Of a stretch of DNA of 32,993 nt, positions 7,895-17,908 are shown piece by piece (the first letter of the stretch is position 1; each line of letters begins with the position of its first letter). The translations under genes were made by a program, and so were the position numbers. The notes below the pieces were generated by a model that saw only the letters and a list, made by a program, of their open reading frames with translations, made no database searches and had not been told where the DNA came from. Source of the stretch: Anaerolinea sp. (GTDB lineage Bacteria; Chloroflexota; Anaerolineae; Anaerolineales; Anaerolineaceae). The stretch lies in contig PNON01000024.1 of assembly GCA_013824865.1 (NCBI GenBank), positions 1 through 32,993 on the forward strand, given 5' to 3'.

Positions 7895-10437
7895 GGGTGG
7901 CTTTCCTCGGGGTTATATCCATAAATGACAACACTATTATTTTGAAAGACTGAAACCAAATTTTTAACGAACTTATCATCATCTAATCTATAAGTGGATC
8001 GTTCCAATTCACCAATATAAATATAGTTCACAGTATAAGCGTCCAGAAGAGAACTGGCTTCTTGCCAATCAGGTGTGGAATAGATCGTCTCGATATCCGA
8101 CTGCCGGCTGCCCATTTCCTCTCCACCGCCACGCCACTGGCTTTCATGCCCCGGCCACCCCAACAGGTTGGGCTGACCTGTAAGCGTAGCCACCCTGGCA
8201 TAGCCAGAATAGCTTCCGCCAACTGCTTCCAAAACAACACCATACTCAGCCTGCTGCAGCCATTCTATCGCTTCCGCCTCATCCGGATTGTACCTGCGCA
8301 TATAGGATGTTCCATCTAGATCAAGATCGGATATTTTTACATTACCGGTTGTGGCTGCAATACCAATCACAGGATATGCCAAACCTCCAGCTACAACCAG
8401 GACGATGATGAATTTCACCACAACCCCGTGAAAACCGTTAATACCTACCCAAAGGAAATATATGGAGACTCCCGCTGCCAGAGACCACATGATCCAGGTC
8501 TGGTAGTAAAACTTAAAAATGGTATTCATGCGCCATCCAAATTGATCTCTCAGGTAAAAATATTCTGGTACCAGTGTAAGGAAGATTCCTGCCAGGATGA
8601 TGAGAAGGTAAAAAAGAAAAGCTGGGTTAAAACCAGTATCCTGTTCTTGTAATTGATAATCATCCTGTTTCCTGGGCAACCAGGTAATGATCAGTTTGGT
8701 AATACCGATACCCAGGAGTAGCATTGTAACCCAGGTGCCTGGCGCGGATAAGCGTCGTCCTATCGCAATTTTGAAAAGCTGCAAGCTAGAGGCCTCTGAC
8801 GCTCCCTGGATGGATACGAATACATTCCCAGCCTCCTTCAGCTTCGCTCCCAATTGACCGGGTATCCCATCCAGCCATTGTCCAGCAGAGGCTATTAGCA
8901 TCCCCAGGCCTAGACCGATGAGGGTAATCAGGAAAAATGTTCCCAAAGAAATTAGAGTGGCTTTTCCCAACCCTGACCATTGGCGCGGCTTGATAACCAA
9001 ATATGCTATACACAGAAAAATGGGAATCAGCAACGGCCCAAACATGACCCAGAAATGCACCCCCCGGGTGGAGAAGATGAAGCTGGGGATGATCCCGCCA
9101 GCCTGGGAGGAAAAACCAACATAGAATGGCAGATAAAAGATGACTGCACCAAATACCATCAACACCGCTAGGCTGGCAGTTTTCAACAACTCCTCACGAA
9201 ATCTAACCTGGCGTGCGATCCGGGTTAACAGATGCGCTGCCAGGAATAGCGCCAGGTAAATCGGGAAATCCCAGGTATTCAGGAACGCCATCCCTCCCAG
9301 AAGGACGGTATTTACGATGAATTGGATGGGGGTATTGTGAATCTCTATTCCCAGAAGTGAAAACCCGCCCTGTTTGGGCGAGAGAATGAGGTTAAGTGAA
9401 ATCGCCAACATTAATATAGCGAAAGGCAGTGCCAATACATGCGGATGGAGATCCGCTAACAGGAAAGAGAAGAATGGAAATTCGTCGATTATTTCCAACT
9501 GACTGCCAGTCAGGTTGTAATCAGAAAGCACACGGGAAGCCCGCCACCAGATGATCCCTGCCGGCCGGCTGGGAACCCACGAGAAGGGCTGTATAGGTGA
9601 TTGAGTTAATTCCTGTATATCCAGCCATTTCCAGAAACCTGACTCCAACAATCCTTCAGCATTGCTCGTCCAGAACAAACCTCGAGCGTGAAAAAATTCC
9701 AGCAGGCCTTCGAAATTGCTGATAACAAGGGTGAAGAGCGGAGCAAACAATGGCAGCAGTAAGGTGGAAAAAGATGATTTGGTGGTTTTATTCTTGTGCA
9801 GCCAGTTCTGGATTCCATCCGCAGTGATGATGTTATAAGCCAACCCGTACATGCCAACACCGGTGAGCGCGAATACCAGCGATACCATGAGATTGAATCC
9901 CACCCCGGATGGAACGTAAGTTAATTTGATCAACAATGCGCTGATGACGTAACCAAAATAGTAGTAAGAGATGGAATATCCAGCCAGCCACGGGTCCGCT
10001 GGAGGAAAGCTTGGTGAGTTCAGGATGGAATTAATAAATGCCAATTCCATCGGCTTCTCAGTCCCGGTAATATTGGGGTTGGCTGCCCGCAAGACTGCCA
10101 AAGCTAGAAATAAAAACAGGAATAATCCTTCACTGATAAGGATGTACCCTTTACCTGTCCGCCAGACTTCAAGAAAGGCATTAATAGGCTTTTTTCTACT
10201 GATTAAGATTCCAGCCAGGACAAATATAATTAGAGCAGCCAGGATGCCACCCACATCATTTTGAAGAATGTGAAAAGATGTAAGCAGCCAAAATATGAAG
10301 CTACCAAGGAGCAGTCCCAATGCCCGGCTGAAAGAATACCCTTTGTCCTTCAGGTTGGGTAAAAGATATTGGATAAATGGGAGCCCCAAAAAGCCAAGAA
10401 CGCCAACCACCAGGTACCACACGCTGAAATGGATCAT
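7891..10437 (-). CDS. DUF2298 (Chlor_Arch_YYY) multi-span membrane protein
   Basis: This 848-aa protein has about 15 or more TM segments. It carries the DUF2298 signature blocks: EKPMELAFIN (127-136), FPPADPW (144-150), ISYYYFGY, EFPFFSFLLADLHPH (319-333) with a DLHxH motif, NTWDFP and GWRMNTIFKFYYQTW (634-648). Residues about 705-848 form a soluble tail. The family is of unknown function but is linked to membrane glycosylation through its neighbours. The C-terminal half of the 1640-aa protein upstream is a clear paralog, block for block. A ribosome site (GGAG four bases before ATG) supports the start. The stop overlaps the next gene by four bases, so the two products are probably made together and may form a complex. 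Confidence 0.88.
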   Translation of the reverse strand: MIHFSVWYLVVGVLGFLGLPFIQYLLPNLKDKGYSFSRALGLLLGSFIFWLLTSFHILQNDVGGILAALIIFVLAGILISRKKPINAFLEVWRTGKGYILISEGLFLFLFLALAVLRAANPNITGTEKPMELAFINSILNSPSFPPADPWLAGYSISYYYFGYVISALLIKLTYVPSGVGFNLMVSLVFALTGVGMYGLAYNIITADGIQNWLHKNKTTKSSFSTLLLPLFAPLFTLVISNFEGLLEFFHARGLFWTSNAEGLLESGFWKWLDIQELTQSPIQPFSWVPSRPAGIIWWRASRVLSDYNLTGSQLEIIDEFPFFSFLLADLHPHVLALPFAILMLAISLNLILSPKQGGFSLLGIEIHNTPIQFIVNTVLLGGMAFLNTWDFPIYLALFLAAHLLTRIARQVRFREELLKTASLAVLMVFGAVIFYLPFYVGFSSQAGGIIPSFIFSTRGVHFWVMFGPLLIPIFLCIAYLVIKPRQWSGLGKATLISLGTFFLITLIGLGLGMLIASAGQWLDGIPGQLGAKLKEAGNVFVSIQGASEASSLQLFKIAIGRRLSAPGTWVTMLLLGIGITKLIITWLPRKQDDYQLQEQDTGFNPAFLFYLLIILAGIFLTLVPEYFYLRDQFGWRMNTIFKFYYQTWIMWSLAAGVSIYFLWVGINGFHGVVVKFIIVLVVAGGLAYPVIGIAATTGNVKISDLDLDGTSYMRRYNPDEAEAIEWLQQAEYGVVLEAVGGSYSGYARVATLTGQPNLLGWPGHESQWRGGGEEMGSRQSDIETIYSTPDWQEASSLLDAYTVNYIYIGELERSTYRLDDDKFVKNLVSVFQNNSVVIYGYNPEESHP

Positions 10438-10457
10438 CTCACTCCAAAGATAATGGA

Positions 10458-10799
10458 TTACCCTCCGAACTTAAAATCGCCATTAGAATCGCTCTTCAAA
10501 GGCAGCACATCTGTTACTGCATTAATATTTAATATTCCATACAGATGGGGAAACCAGCCACCGTTTGGCGCCTGCTCCACCCGAATCACAGGCTTTACCT
10601 TCGATGTATCCACCTTCAAGACTAACAGGTCAGGTATTTCGCGGTAATATCGCCCGGCAGTATCAGCCACCTGCTCCATAAACGAAAAGTGGATGAAGCC
10701 TTCGACCTGATAACCGGGTGGAGAATAGGAACCCATTTTCCTGGCGGCCTTCCACTCCTTTTCAGGGAGGATGTGGTAAATATAGCGCGGGACATCCAT
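10458..10799 (-). CDS. DUF952 family protein
   Basis: This 113-aa soluble protein opens with the family pattern YIYHILPEKEW. It also has GFIHFSFMEQV and the closing FPHLYGILN block that mark DUF952. The family is small and of unknown biochemical function; its fold is thought to be related to ADP-ribosyl-binding or -transferring proteins, but I cannot support an activity here. It is complete at typical length. GGAG eight bases before the ATG, inside the end of the preceding gene, is a fair ribosome site. It sits five bases after the 1640-aa gene and 20 bases before the DUF2298 gene, so it is co-transcribed with them. Confidence 0.9.
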   Translation of the reverse strand: MDVPRYIYHILPEKEWKAARKMGSYSPPGYQVEGFIHFSFMEQVADTAGRYYREIPDLLVLKVDTSKVKPVIRVEQAPNGGWFPHLYGILNINAVTDVLPLKSDSNGDFKFGG

Positions 10800-10804
10800 T
10801 GAGT

Positions 10805-13800
10805 TTACTCCGGCTCCACTTCAAGAATTGTGGTACGACCCTGCAGATATACAGCATTCCACGGTACGTCTGAGGTTTGATAGAATTTCGCCAATCCATC
10901 TGTGGGATAAATAGCCTGTTCCAACTGACCGACGATGATATACCTCACATTATACTTGCGCAGGAATTGCAGCGCTTCTCCCACGGAAGTAGTGGAGTAG
11001 AAGCTTCCAATCTCCTCCACCCGGGAAGTGACCCACTCAGGGGGCGTTACCGCCCGCTGCTGACGCTGGTGCCAGTTCCAACCAACCACCCCAGGCAGGC
11101 CAGTATAAATTGTGTAACGTGACCCCCATCGGTATTCAGAGACATTCCCTTCAACTATGACCGGCGAACCTTGTACATGGGTGAGCATCCAGCGGATAGC
11201 ATCCAGGTCTTCACCCAATTCCAAAGTTTCACCACTTTCACCATAAGTCGCACCAAGCATGTAATTCATGCCATCCATTGAATGCGATGCGGAGACAACG
11301 TAGCGGTCTTTGATCTTTGCCATGCCAGCCGTGATCGGGAACATCAAGGCGCCAATCAGCAAGATTCCTGCTACTGCCTTATATACTGTACCCCAGCGCA
11401 TACGGGCTGCGATCATGCGTTCATAAATCCACCAGGCACTGAGCGCAGCGCTGAGCGAGAAAAGTGTCCACACTTGCAGGTAAAACTTAAAAACCGTATT
11501 CATACGACCGATATCGCCTTTGAGCACCATAACTTCCACAAACAGGGTGAGCACCAACCCGGTGCCGATAAAGAACATTACTACCCGCTTGATATCTGGA
11601 AGCCCGGATCGTAACATTAACACGCCGGCCCACGCAGTCAGCGGCAGGACAAACAAGGATATACCTGCTCCCAGGTAGAGCAGGAGAGCCACCAGCGCTA
11701 TGAGCAGGAAAACAATTGTTTTCACCAACCATAAAAACGGGCGCAGCCTGCCCAGAAACCGGAGAGGGGTTTCGGCCATCCAGTCAATTGTCTCTCCCGC
11801 CATCCATGAAACAATAAAAAATATGAAGACGCCCCAGTGGGTAATATAGGACCAGATGGGGGTATGCGTTCCCTTCCACAACTCCACAGCGTTATATCCT
11901 GCGCCATACCAGGCGGTAAATGGATGATAAAGCAGGAGCAATAAACCGACGAGGCTTGCAAGCAGTATAGCCAGCCTAAGCAGAGCATGCCGTAGAATCG
12001 GTATAGCTTGCCAATACCGATTCAGATCAGCCAACCAGCGGAAGCTAACATAAAATATTGCCAGCAAACCAACGGTCAGGAACACCGGAAAATCCCAGGT
12101 ATTGGTGGGTTTTAATGCACCGATGGCTGTTGCCCCAATGAACAAGGTGGCAGCCAGACTAAAGACCTGTTGACCAGACCGCTCCCCTTCCATTCGACCC
12201 TGGCTGAGAATCAAACTGATCACCCAACCCAGGACAAAAACAGTAATCGGCAGGGCAATCATGTGTGCATGCAGGTCTGCATATAGGAAGGTAAAAAACG
12301 GAAATTCGGTGATGGGTTCCACATCATTCAGCGCGGGTATTGCCCGGCTGGGAATCCAATACCAGTCACCCCAGCCATATGGTAGTTGAGCACCTTTGAA
12401 AAAAGCCACCAAACCCTGGAATGTCCAGCCAATGCGCTGGAAAATGGTCGCTGTGAGAATATCTCCGCCAGATGCTGCCAACCGCATCAGACCATGCCAG
12501 ATCATCCTTACAGTGCCAAGGTTACCCAGCAGTACAAGGCCTGAAGCTCCAGCCAGTGCAAAGATGTACGGTTTCAAAGAGCTTGGCTTTTCAATCTTCG
12601 CTTCACTTTGCGCATCTGTGGATAATTCCAAAGAATGGTGGGAAGTTTGAACGATAACATTCCAGACAATGGAAAACATGCCGATCGCCAGCATCCCAAA
12701 GAGAGTGGGGAGAATGAGATTATAAGCAATGGAGGGCATGATCCCCAATAGTTTTACCGGAAGACCGACGATCACGTATCCATAGTAGTAGTAGTTGATG
12801 TAGCCGCCAGCAAACCAAGGATCGTATGGCGGAAAGGTGGAACTCTTAATCACCGCGTTCAGGTAGGAGAAATCCATCGGTTTTTCTCCGCCCTTTGACG
12901 GATGCCAGAGATCAGGATTACCAATGCGGATCAATAGGTCCAGCACAAAGAAAGTCAAAAATACAGCTTCAGTAATAAGTATATGTTTTTTATTTTCGCG
13001 GAAGAACGCAGCCAGCTCCTTCCGGGTTCGCACAGCCAGGGTGATATTCAACAAGGCAATCAAAACCAAAACCCCTACCAGTGTCCACCGGGATACTGGT
13101 ATACCCACAGAGCCCACCCACCAACTGATCAGTGCGAAAATCATCAGCCCTGCCAGACGAGAGAAGGCATACCCCCTGTCTTTCAAACCGGGGAATGCCA
13201 GGCGGATGAACGGGAAGACCATCAGCCCCAACAGTCCAATGCTGAGATACCAGATCACGAGGCTGACGAATGGGTATTTATTCATCAGCCCATTAATATC
13301 GAAGAGGTCAGACCAGCTTCCGCCAGATTGCTGCCGGGCAAGACGGTCAGCAGGGAGCATCAAGTCCTGTGGATGCATGGGCACTTCATTTAGGGGGACA
13401 TGGATGACTTTGGCAAGGTCCACGCTTTCAAAAAGCGAATGTACCTTCTCGGTGTCATAGGAATCGGATTTTCGGAAGATGAATACTTTGGGATGATCAT
13501 AGACCGTAAAAGCTTCCTCAGCAGATTGATCATTAATCTTCAGAGGCCCCAGGTTTGGGTCGGATTGAAAGACATTAACCAGTTCATAACCGAGTTGCCC
13601 GGTAAACATGCCAGGCTCAGCCACCTCATAGCACCAGAGCAAGTCCTTCTCTACCGGGCAACCCATTAGCTCTTGATAGTACAAAGTTGCCAGAGGGTAA
13701 CGTTCGGGAATGCGCACTGTGGTCGCCCATTGACGATTGGAGCTGATCAGGATGAAGTCTGCCTGATCCAGGTTAGTGATAAACCGCTCTCTCTTTTCTT

Positions 13801-15727
13801 CATTCTCTTCCCAGTACATCTGGAAATTGAGATGGCCCTGATATATACCACCAAAACCATCATAATTATCCAGACGTAATGGCAGCCCATCATCCCAATC
13901 CGACTCGTTCGCAAGGGAGGATCCTTTGAATGTAAATTCTGACCCACCATCTGGAGGAATCAAGGCGATTTGGTAAGTGTTACCCTGCTGAACTTCAAAT
14001 GGGACATCCAACTCGAAAAGGTAAGAACTACCATCGGTATCTGCGTCAGAATTAAATTCCGCAGTTACCCTTGAAGTTGAGATGTCCCCATCCTCATTAT
14101 CGACAAGCTGGATGGTGAAATTCTTATCTCCGTTGGCAGTCGTTGTATCCAGTAAATGATAAACAAAAACTTCATTTACCTCACCGGAAGTATTGGCTGT
14201 GAAGTTGAAATTTGCAGGCCTGGCTTCACCAACAACCATATCTTGCGGATAAGGCAGCGGTTGATTGTACTCGCCAGCGCTGGTGTGGATATGCAGGTTA
14301 ATGGGTCCGGGAATATTCTGGTAGATCCAGCGTGATGCTTCGATGCGGGTTACCTCGCGGTTATAGATGCGCGTAAAGGCAAAAGCCCACAAACCGCTGG
14401 CGACCACCGTGATGAATGCCAGGGAGATGGATAATGTTTTAATATATCTGCCATAAAGTTTACCTTTGGCTTTATCCCACAGATAAAATATCAGCCATGC
14501 CCCCATGATGACCAATGTGGGATATACAAGCACCATATAGCGCATAGAAGGATTCCAGGTCTGTGATTGCCAGCCAAAATAAAGCGCCGTCCACAGCCAG
14601 ATGATGATATGCTGGGACCAGTCCTTTTTGATCATTCGCCAGCTGATCAATAGGAATCCAGCCCAGGAGAGCAAGCCCAGGGGAATACCCATACCCCAAC
14701 GAACCAGGTTTTCCAACGCAAAAGTAGCCGGACGGCGTGCCCATTGTAATGCTGGCGGAAAGTCCGCTGCCCCACTGGTCTGGCCGCTTAATTCCCGTAA
14801 ATCATCAAGCCAGGCTTGATTTGGGGAGATATTAAAGAATCCGGGTCCGCTGAAAGCATAGGGTTGGAATATTCTGAATACCAGGAAAGCCATCAAGGCT
14901 GCAAGGACCAGGTTACGCAGTAAAGGGATGATCCAGTAACGTTTATCTTCACTATTAAGTTTCAAAAACCAGGGTAAGGCAGCCAATGGCAGCAGGATCG
15001 CAATTGGCGCAGCGCTGACCTTGGAAGCCATGGCAAGGCCAAGCGCCACCCCAAATAGCAGGAAGTTGCTTATTCCCTGCCAGTGAGCGGAGATCAACAA
15101 CCATAATCCCTGGTTTCCCTTGATCTCTTCCTGGAAATCGTTCCCTTTTTGAACCTTCACCGCAAAATAGATGCTCAGGGTAGTGAAGAAACACACAAAA
15201 GTATCCACAGCAAAGAAATGGGATATCTGGATCTGCATTACTGTAAAAGCAAAAAAGAGTGAGGCCAGCAATCCAATTCGTTTGTCGTACAGCTTCGCGC
15301 CCAAGAGGTAGACCAGGATCAAGGTGAAGAGGTCAAATATGGCGGAGACCTGCCGCCCTAATAAATTCACCTGGTCATAACCGGTTTGCCCGGTCCACTC
15401 CGCCAAGTAACGCACAATAAAAATTGGCAATGTCCCGTAGACATAAAAACCATGTCCGCGGTTGTGTGGATTCAGACTGGAATTTTGCGTGTCAAAGTAA
15501 TCCCCTATCGATTGCACAGGTTCGATGTCATTTTCCACCATGGTGAGAAAACGCTCGTCCGGGTGGAGATGCTGGTTTTCATCCCAACGGATCCCCGTGA
15601 AGCGGAAGTACCCGCCAATCAAGATCACAAATACGAGGAGCAGGTCCAGGTACCAGTAGGCAGGTAAACCTTTCTGTTTATGGATGATTTCGGATTCTAT
15701 ATTTGCAGCAGGTGCGGGAATGTTCAT
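10805..15727 (-). CDS. Fused GT39-like glycosyltransferase and DUF2298 membrane protein
   Basis: This single 1640-aa frame holds two membrane modules. Residues about 25-455 are a GT-C glycosyltransferase with roughly ten TM segments and the catalytic-loop motif HPDERF (55-60), as in protein-mannosyltransferase-like enzymes. Residues about 455-815 are a soluble, probably extracytoplasmic domain; part of it (about 500-640) looks like a beta-sandwich. Residues about 815-1640 are a DUF2298 module: GEKPMDFSYLN (947-957), FPPYDPW, YINYYYYGY, EFPFFTFLYADLHAH (1141-1155), NTWDFP, GRMNTVFKFYLQVW (1407-1420) and a soluble tail. The second module is paralogous to the separate 848-aa gene. Such fusions are known in Chloroflexota. 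I see no strong ribosome site. It starts 24 bases after the preceding gene. Confidence 0.88.
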   Translation of the reverse strand: MNIPAPAANIESEIIHKQKGLPAYWYLDLLLVFVILIGGYFRFTGIRWDENQHLHPDERFLTMVENDIEPVQSIGDYFDTQNSSLNPHNRGHGFYVYGTLPIFIVRYLAEWTGQTGYDQVNLLGRQVSAIFDLFTLILVYLLGAKLYDKRIGLLASLFFAFTVMQIQISHFFAVDTFVCFFTTLSIYFAVKVQKGNDFQEEIKGNQGLWLLISAHWQGISNFLLFGVALGLAMASKVSAAPIAILLPLAALPWFLKLNSEDKRYWIIPLLRNLVLAALMAFLVFRIFQPYAFSGPGFFNISPNQAWLDDLRELSGQTSGAADFPPALQWARRPATFALENLVRWGMGIPLGLLSWAGFLLISWRMIKKDWSQHIIIWLWTALYFGWQSQTWNPSMRYMVLVYPTLVIMGAWLIFYLWDKAKGKLYGRYIKTLSISLAFITVVASGLWAFAFTRIYNREVTRIEASRWIYQNIPGPINLHIHTSAGEYNQPLPYPQDMVVGEARPANFNFTANTSGEVNEVFVYHLLDTTTANGDKNFTIQLVDNEDGDISTSRVTAEFNSDADTDGSSYLFELDVPFEVQQGNTYQIALIPPDGGSEFTFKGSSLANESDWDDGLPLRLDNYDGFGGIYQGHLNFQMYWEENEEKRERFITNLDQADFILISSNRQWATTVRIPERYPLATLYYQELMGCPVEKDLLWCYEVAEPGMFTGQLGYELVNVFQSDPNLGPLKINDQSAEEAFTVYDHPKVFIFRKSDSYDTEKVHSLFESVDLAKVIHVPLNEVPMHPQDLMLPADRLARQQSGGSWSDLFDINGLMNKYPFVSLVIWYLSIGLLGLMVFPFIRLAFPGLKDRGYAFSRLAGLMIFALISWWVGSVGIPVSRWTLVGVLVLIALLNITLAVRTRKELAAFFRENKKHILITEAVFLTFFVLDLLIRIGNPDLWHPSKGGEKPMDFSYLNAVIKSSTFPPYDPWFAGGYINYYYYGYVIVGLPVKLLGIMPSIAYNLILPTLFGMLAIGMFSIVWNVIVQTSHHSLELSTDAQSEAKIEKPSSLKPYIFALAGASGLVLLGNLGTVRMIWHGLMRLAASGGDILTATIFQRIGWTFQGLVAFFKGAQLPYGWGDWYWIPSRAIPALNDVEPITEFPFFTFLYADLHAHMIALPITVFVLGWVISLILSQGRMEGERSGQQVFSLAATLFIGATAIGALKPTNTWDFPVFLTVGLLAIFYVSFRWLADLNRYWQAIPILRHALLRLAILLASLVGLLLLLYHPFTAWYGAGYNAVELWKGTHTPIWSYITHWGVFIFFIVSWMAGETIDWMAETPLRFLGRLRPFLWLVKTIVFLLIALVALLLYLGAGISLFVLPLTAWAGVLMLRSGLPDIKRVVMFFIGTGLVLTLFVEVMVLKGDIGRMNTVFKFYLQVWTLFSLSAALSAWWIYERMIAARMRWGTVYKAVAGILLIGALMFPITAGMAKIKDRYVVSASHSMDGMNYMLGATYGESGETLELGEDLDAIRWMLTHVQGSPVIVEGNVSEYRWGSRYTIYTGLPGVVGWNWHQRQQRAVTPPEWVTSRVEEIGSFYSTTSVGEALQFLRKYNVRYIIVGQLEQAIYPTDGLAKFYQTSDVPWNAVYLQGRTTILEVEPE

Positions 15728-15751
15728 AAGGCTTGATCTCAGTCCAAAGAA

Positions 15752-17908
15752 TTAATCTGATGGTACCAGCATCACCAGGAAATCCCGGCCAGGAATGCTT
15801 GAAGTGTAAGTTGATACCATTGCTGATGGGTACAAGGTCTTTAAAACAGTCAGGTCTTCCATGTCTTCTGTATTTATTATAAATAATTTGGGGGAAGGTA
15901 CATTTAGGGTAGTATTAAAATCCTGCGGCCAAATGGCATAATCCCGGATGGGAACTTCAGCCTGGATACTGACCAGGCGTGTATCCACCCAGTAAGGATA
16001 GCCCACCACCCAGGCAGAATCCGCGCTGCCGACCGAATCAATAAATCCACGGATTACCTGTCCCATCTCGCTGGTATTTCCGGCTGCTTCCCTGTAAATT
16101 CGGAGATATTCATCAAATACAAGGTTATAATTTTGCCGGGCGGAAAAGAAAACCAGCACTGCAGCCGTCAGAAATGCCGCCACCCTGCCAGTTTTGCCCT
16201 GGGATGCTCTTTCGATTGCGGATAGTATTCCATCCAGGCAGATGGCAATGATTAAGAACACTGGAATAATAGCGCCTGCGGTTCGGTTGAGAGCAGGATT
16301 TTCTTCCGGGAAAGCCAGGGAAAGAATTGAAGGGAGCATAAGAAAAGGGACTGAAATCAACAGGGTTAGATCCAGCCAATTACGGAATCGGAAATAGCGG
16401 TAAAGCAGCAAGGCAAAACCGAGATAAAACAAAGCCGCTGATATCACATCCAATGCTGGACGATAGGGAATTGAGTGCAGCCAGGTGCTGCCGTCATTGA
16501 CGCCAAACATCAGCATGGCATTCTTGAGGTTGTCTAAAAAGATCGCCAGCGGACTTCCAGGAAGTTCGCGTTCCAGGCTACTGACACGTGTGGCGAAGCG
16601 ATAATTAAACACATCCGGGTGAGCAACAGCATAGCGAATTAAAGGAAGCGCCACGATGACTGCCGTGATCCCTGAGATCGTAAGGCCAGTTAGGGCATTT
16701 TCCTGCAGATGTGGTTTTCGGAGATGGAGCACATATAACATAACGATCACCACCACCAGGATGGGGACCACCCGGTAAGGTGAGTAGCCGTGCAGTCCTA
16801 AGCCTATGGCAATTCCTGCCCAGATGAAATCATTGCGGGTGCCGCGTTTCAAGCCTCTCAACAGGTAATAGAGCGCGGGCGCGGTAAATAATGGATAGAG
16901 TGGAAAACGAAGCCCCACCCTTGAGATGATATTTGGCCAGAAGGCGATACCAACAAAGATGAGAGCCAACAATCCAACCCGTTTATTGAAAAACTCTTTT
17001 CCAAGCAGGTAAATATATGGGAGTATAAGCAGGCCAGCCAGCACCATGCCAATTTTCAAACTTAAAAATGAAATGTCTGTATTGAAAATTTTAATGACCA
17101 GCGCAGTCCAATAGAACTGGAAAGCCTCACGTCCGGTATTGCGGGTGAAGAAAACATGCCACTGTCCATCCAGCACATCTTGGACATCTTGCAGCTTTTC
17201 TGCGTGATCGCTGGTCATTTCTGGCGGAACAGCATTCAATTGATAAATCCGGAAGAAAATGATGATGATCACTACCAGTATTACAAGCAGGGTTCCCCAG
17301 TTGAAATTCACCTGCCAGCTTCCTTTCTTTATACACTGCATTAAACTGGAAAACTTGACCTTGAACGGGATTGTATCGATGAACCCAATCACGACACAAA
17401 CCAAAGCAGCCAACCAAAATACAATATTTATGAATCCGAAAGTATCATTTGCAAAAGCAGTGACAGTAACCGCAGTAAAGACCATCCCGGCAATTAAAGG
17501 TTGCCAACGAATATTGTGTTTGGCCTTATCTTCTGAGATGGTTTTATCATCTTCAACAACCTTCCATTCTTGGGTGATCGCGCTCCAGATCATCAGTCCG
17601 ATGGCAACCAGATATAAACCCAGGGAAGCATCTTTATGCTGCACAGGCGGTTCGAGCAAACTTTGCGCCACCAGTGCCAATAAGGAGGCAATCAATGTTT
17701 TCCAGGGAAATCTCCTGGCGACTGGAGGTGGTTTACTTATTCCCAAATCTATGGAAATGCCACCACCTGAAGCCAATGGCACCTCTTCCAGATAATCATC
17801 CAACTGGTGAGGTGCTAATGATTCTGGGTATGCAGGGATCCTCAGCTCAGTTTTACGCCAGAACTTAAGCTTTGCTTTCACGAAATCTAAAACGGAAGGT
17901 TCATTCAT
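15752..17908 (-). CDS. Multi-span GT-C glycosyltransferase (GT39-like) with N-terminal extension
   Basis: This 718-aa protein has a hydrophilic start (1-66), then about four TM segments (about 70-185). After a basic stretch comes a GT39-like core from about residue 203. The core's first outer loop reads VPPEMTSDHAEKL, with Asp234 and His235 at the expected acidic catalytic position, and is followed by GREAFQFYW. About ten more TM segments run to residue 590, and residues about 600-718 form a soluble tail. It would move a sugar from a polyprenyl-phosphate donor to an unknown acceptor on the outer face of the membrane. The ATG overlaps the methyltransferase stop by four bases. The N-terminal extension is longer than in minimal GT39 proteins. 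Confidence 0.83.
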   Translation of the reverse strand: MNEPSVLDFVKAKLKFWRKTELRIPAYPESLAPHQLDDYLEEVPLASGGGISIDLGISKPPPVARRFPWKTLIASLLALVAQSLLEPPVQHKDASLGLYLVAIGLMIWSAITQEWKVVEDDKTISEDKAKHNIRWQPLIAGMVFTAVTVTAFANDTFGFINIVFWLAALVCVVIGFIDTIPFKVKFSSLMQCIKKGSWQVNFNWGTLLVILVVIIIIFFRIYQLNAVPPEMTSDHAEKLQDVQDVLDGQWHVFFTRNTGREAFQFYWTALVIKIFNTDISFLSLKIGMVLAGLLILPYIYLLGKEFFNKRVGLLALIFVGIAFWPNIISRVGLRFPLYPLFTAPALYYLLRGLKRGTRNDFIWAGIAIGLGLHGYSPYRVVPILVVVIVMLYVLHLRKPHLQENALTGLTISGITAVIVALPLIRYAVAHPDVFNYRFATRVSSLERELPGSPLAIFLDNLKNAMLMFGVNDGSTWLHSIPYRPALDVISAALFYLGFALLLYRYFRFRNWLDLTLLISVPFLMLPSILSLAFPEENPALNRTAGAIIPVFLIIAICLDGILSAIERASQGKTGRVAAFLTAAVLVFFSARQNYNLVFDEYLRIYREAAGNTSEMGQVIRGFIDSVGSADSAWVVGYPYWVDTRLVSIQAEVPIRDYAIWPQDFNTTLNVPSPKLFIINTEDMEDLTVLKTLYPSAMVSTYTSSIPGRDFLVMLVPSD

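Noticed and set aside
12924-13460. 178-codon plus-strand frame opposite the 1640-aa gene
   Set aside because: The opposite strand encodes conserved DUF2298 and TM sequence; this frame has no recognisable domain.
10805-15727. Fusion as a sequencing or assembly artefact
   Set aside because: The frame is open and conserved over 1640 codons with no stop or internal start needed, and GT39-DUF2298 fusions are known in Chloroflexota.
17259-17795. 178-codon plus-strand frame opposite the 718-aa GT-C gene
   Set aside because: It is a shadow of the N-terminal TM region, with no motif and no ribosome site worth noting.
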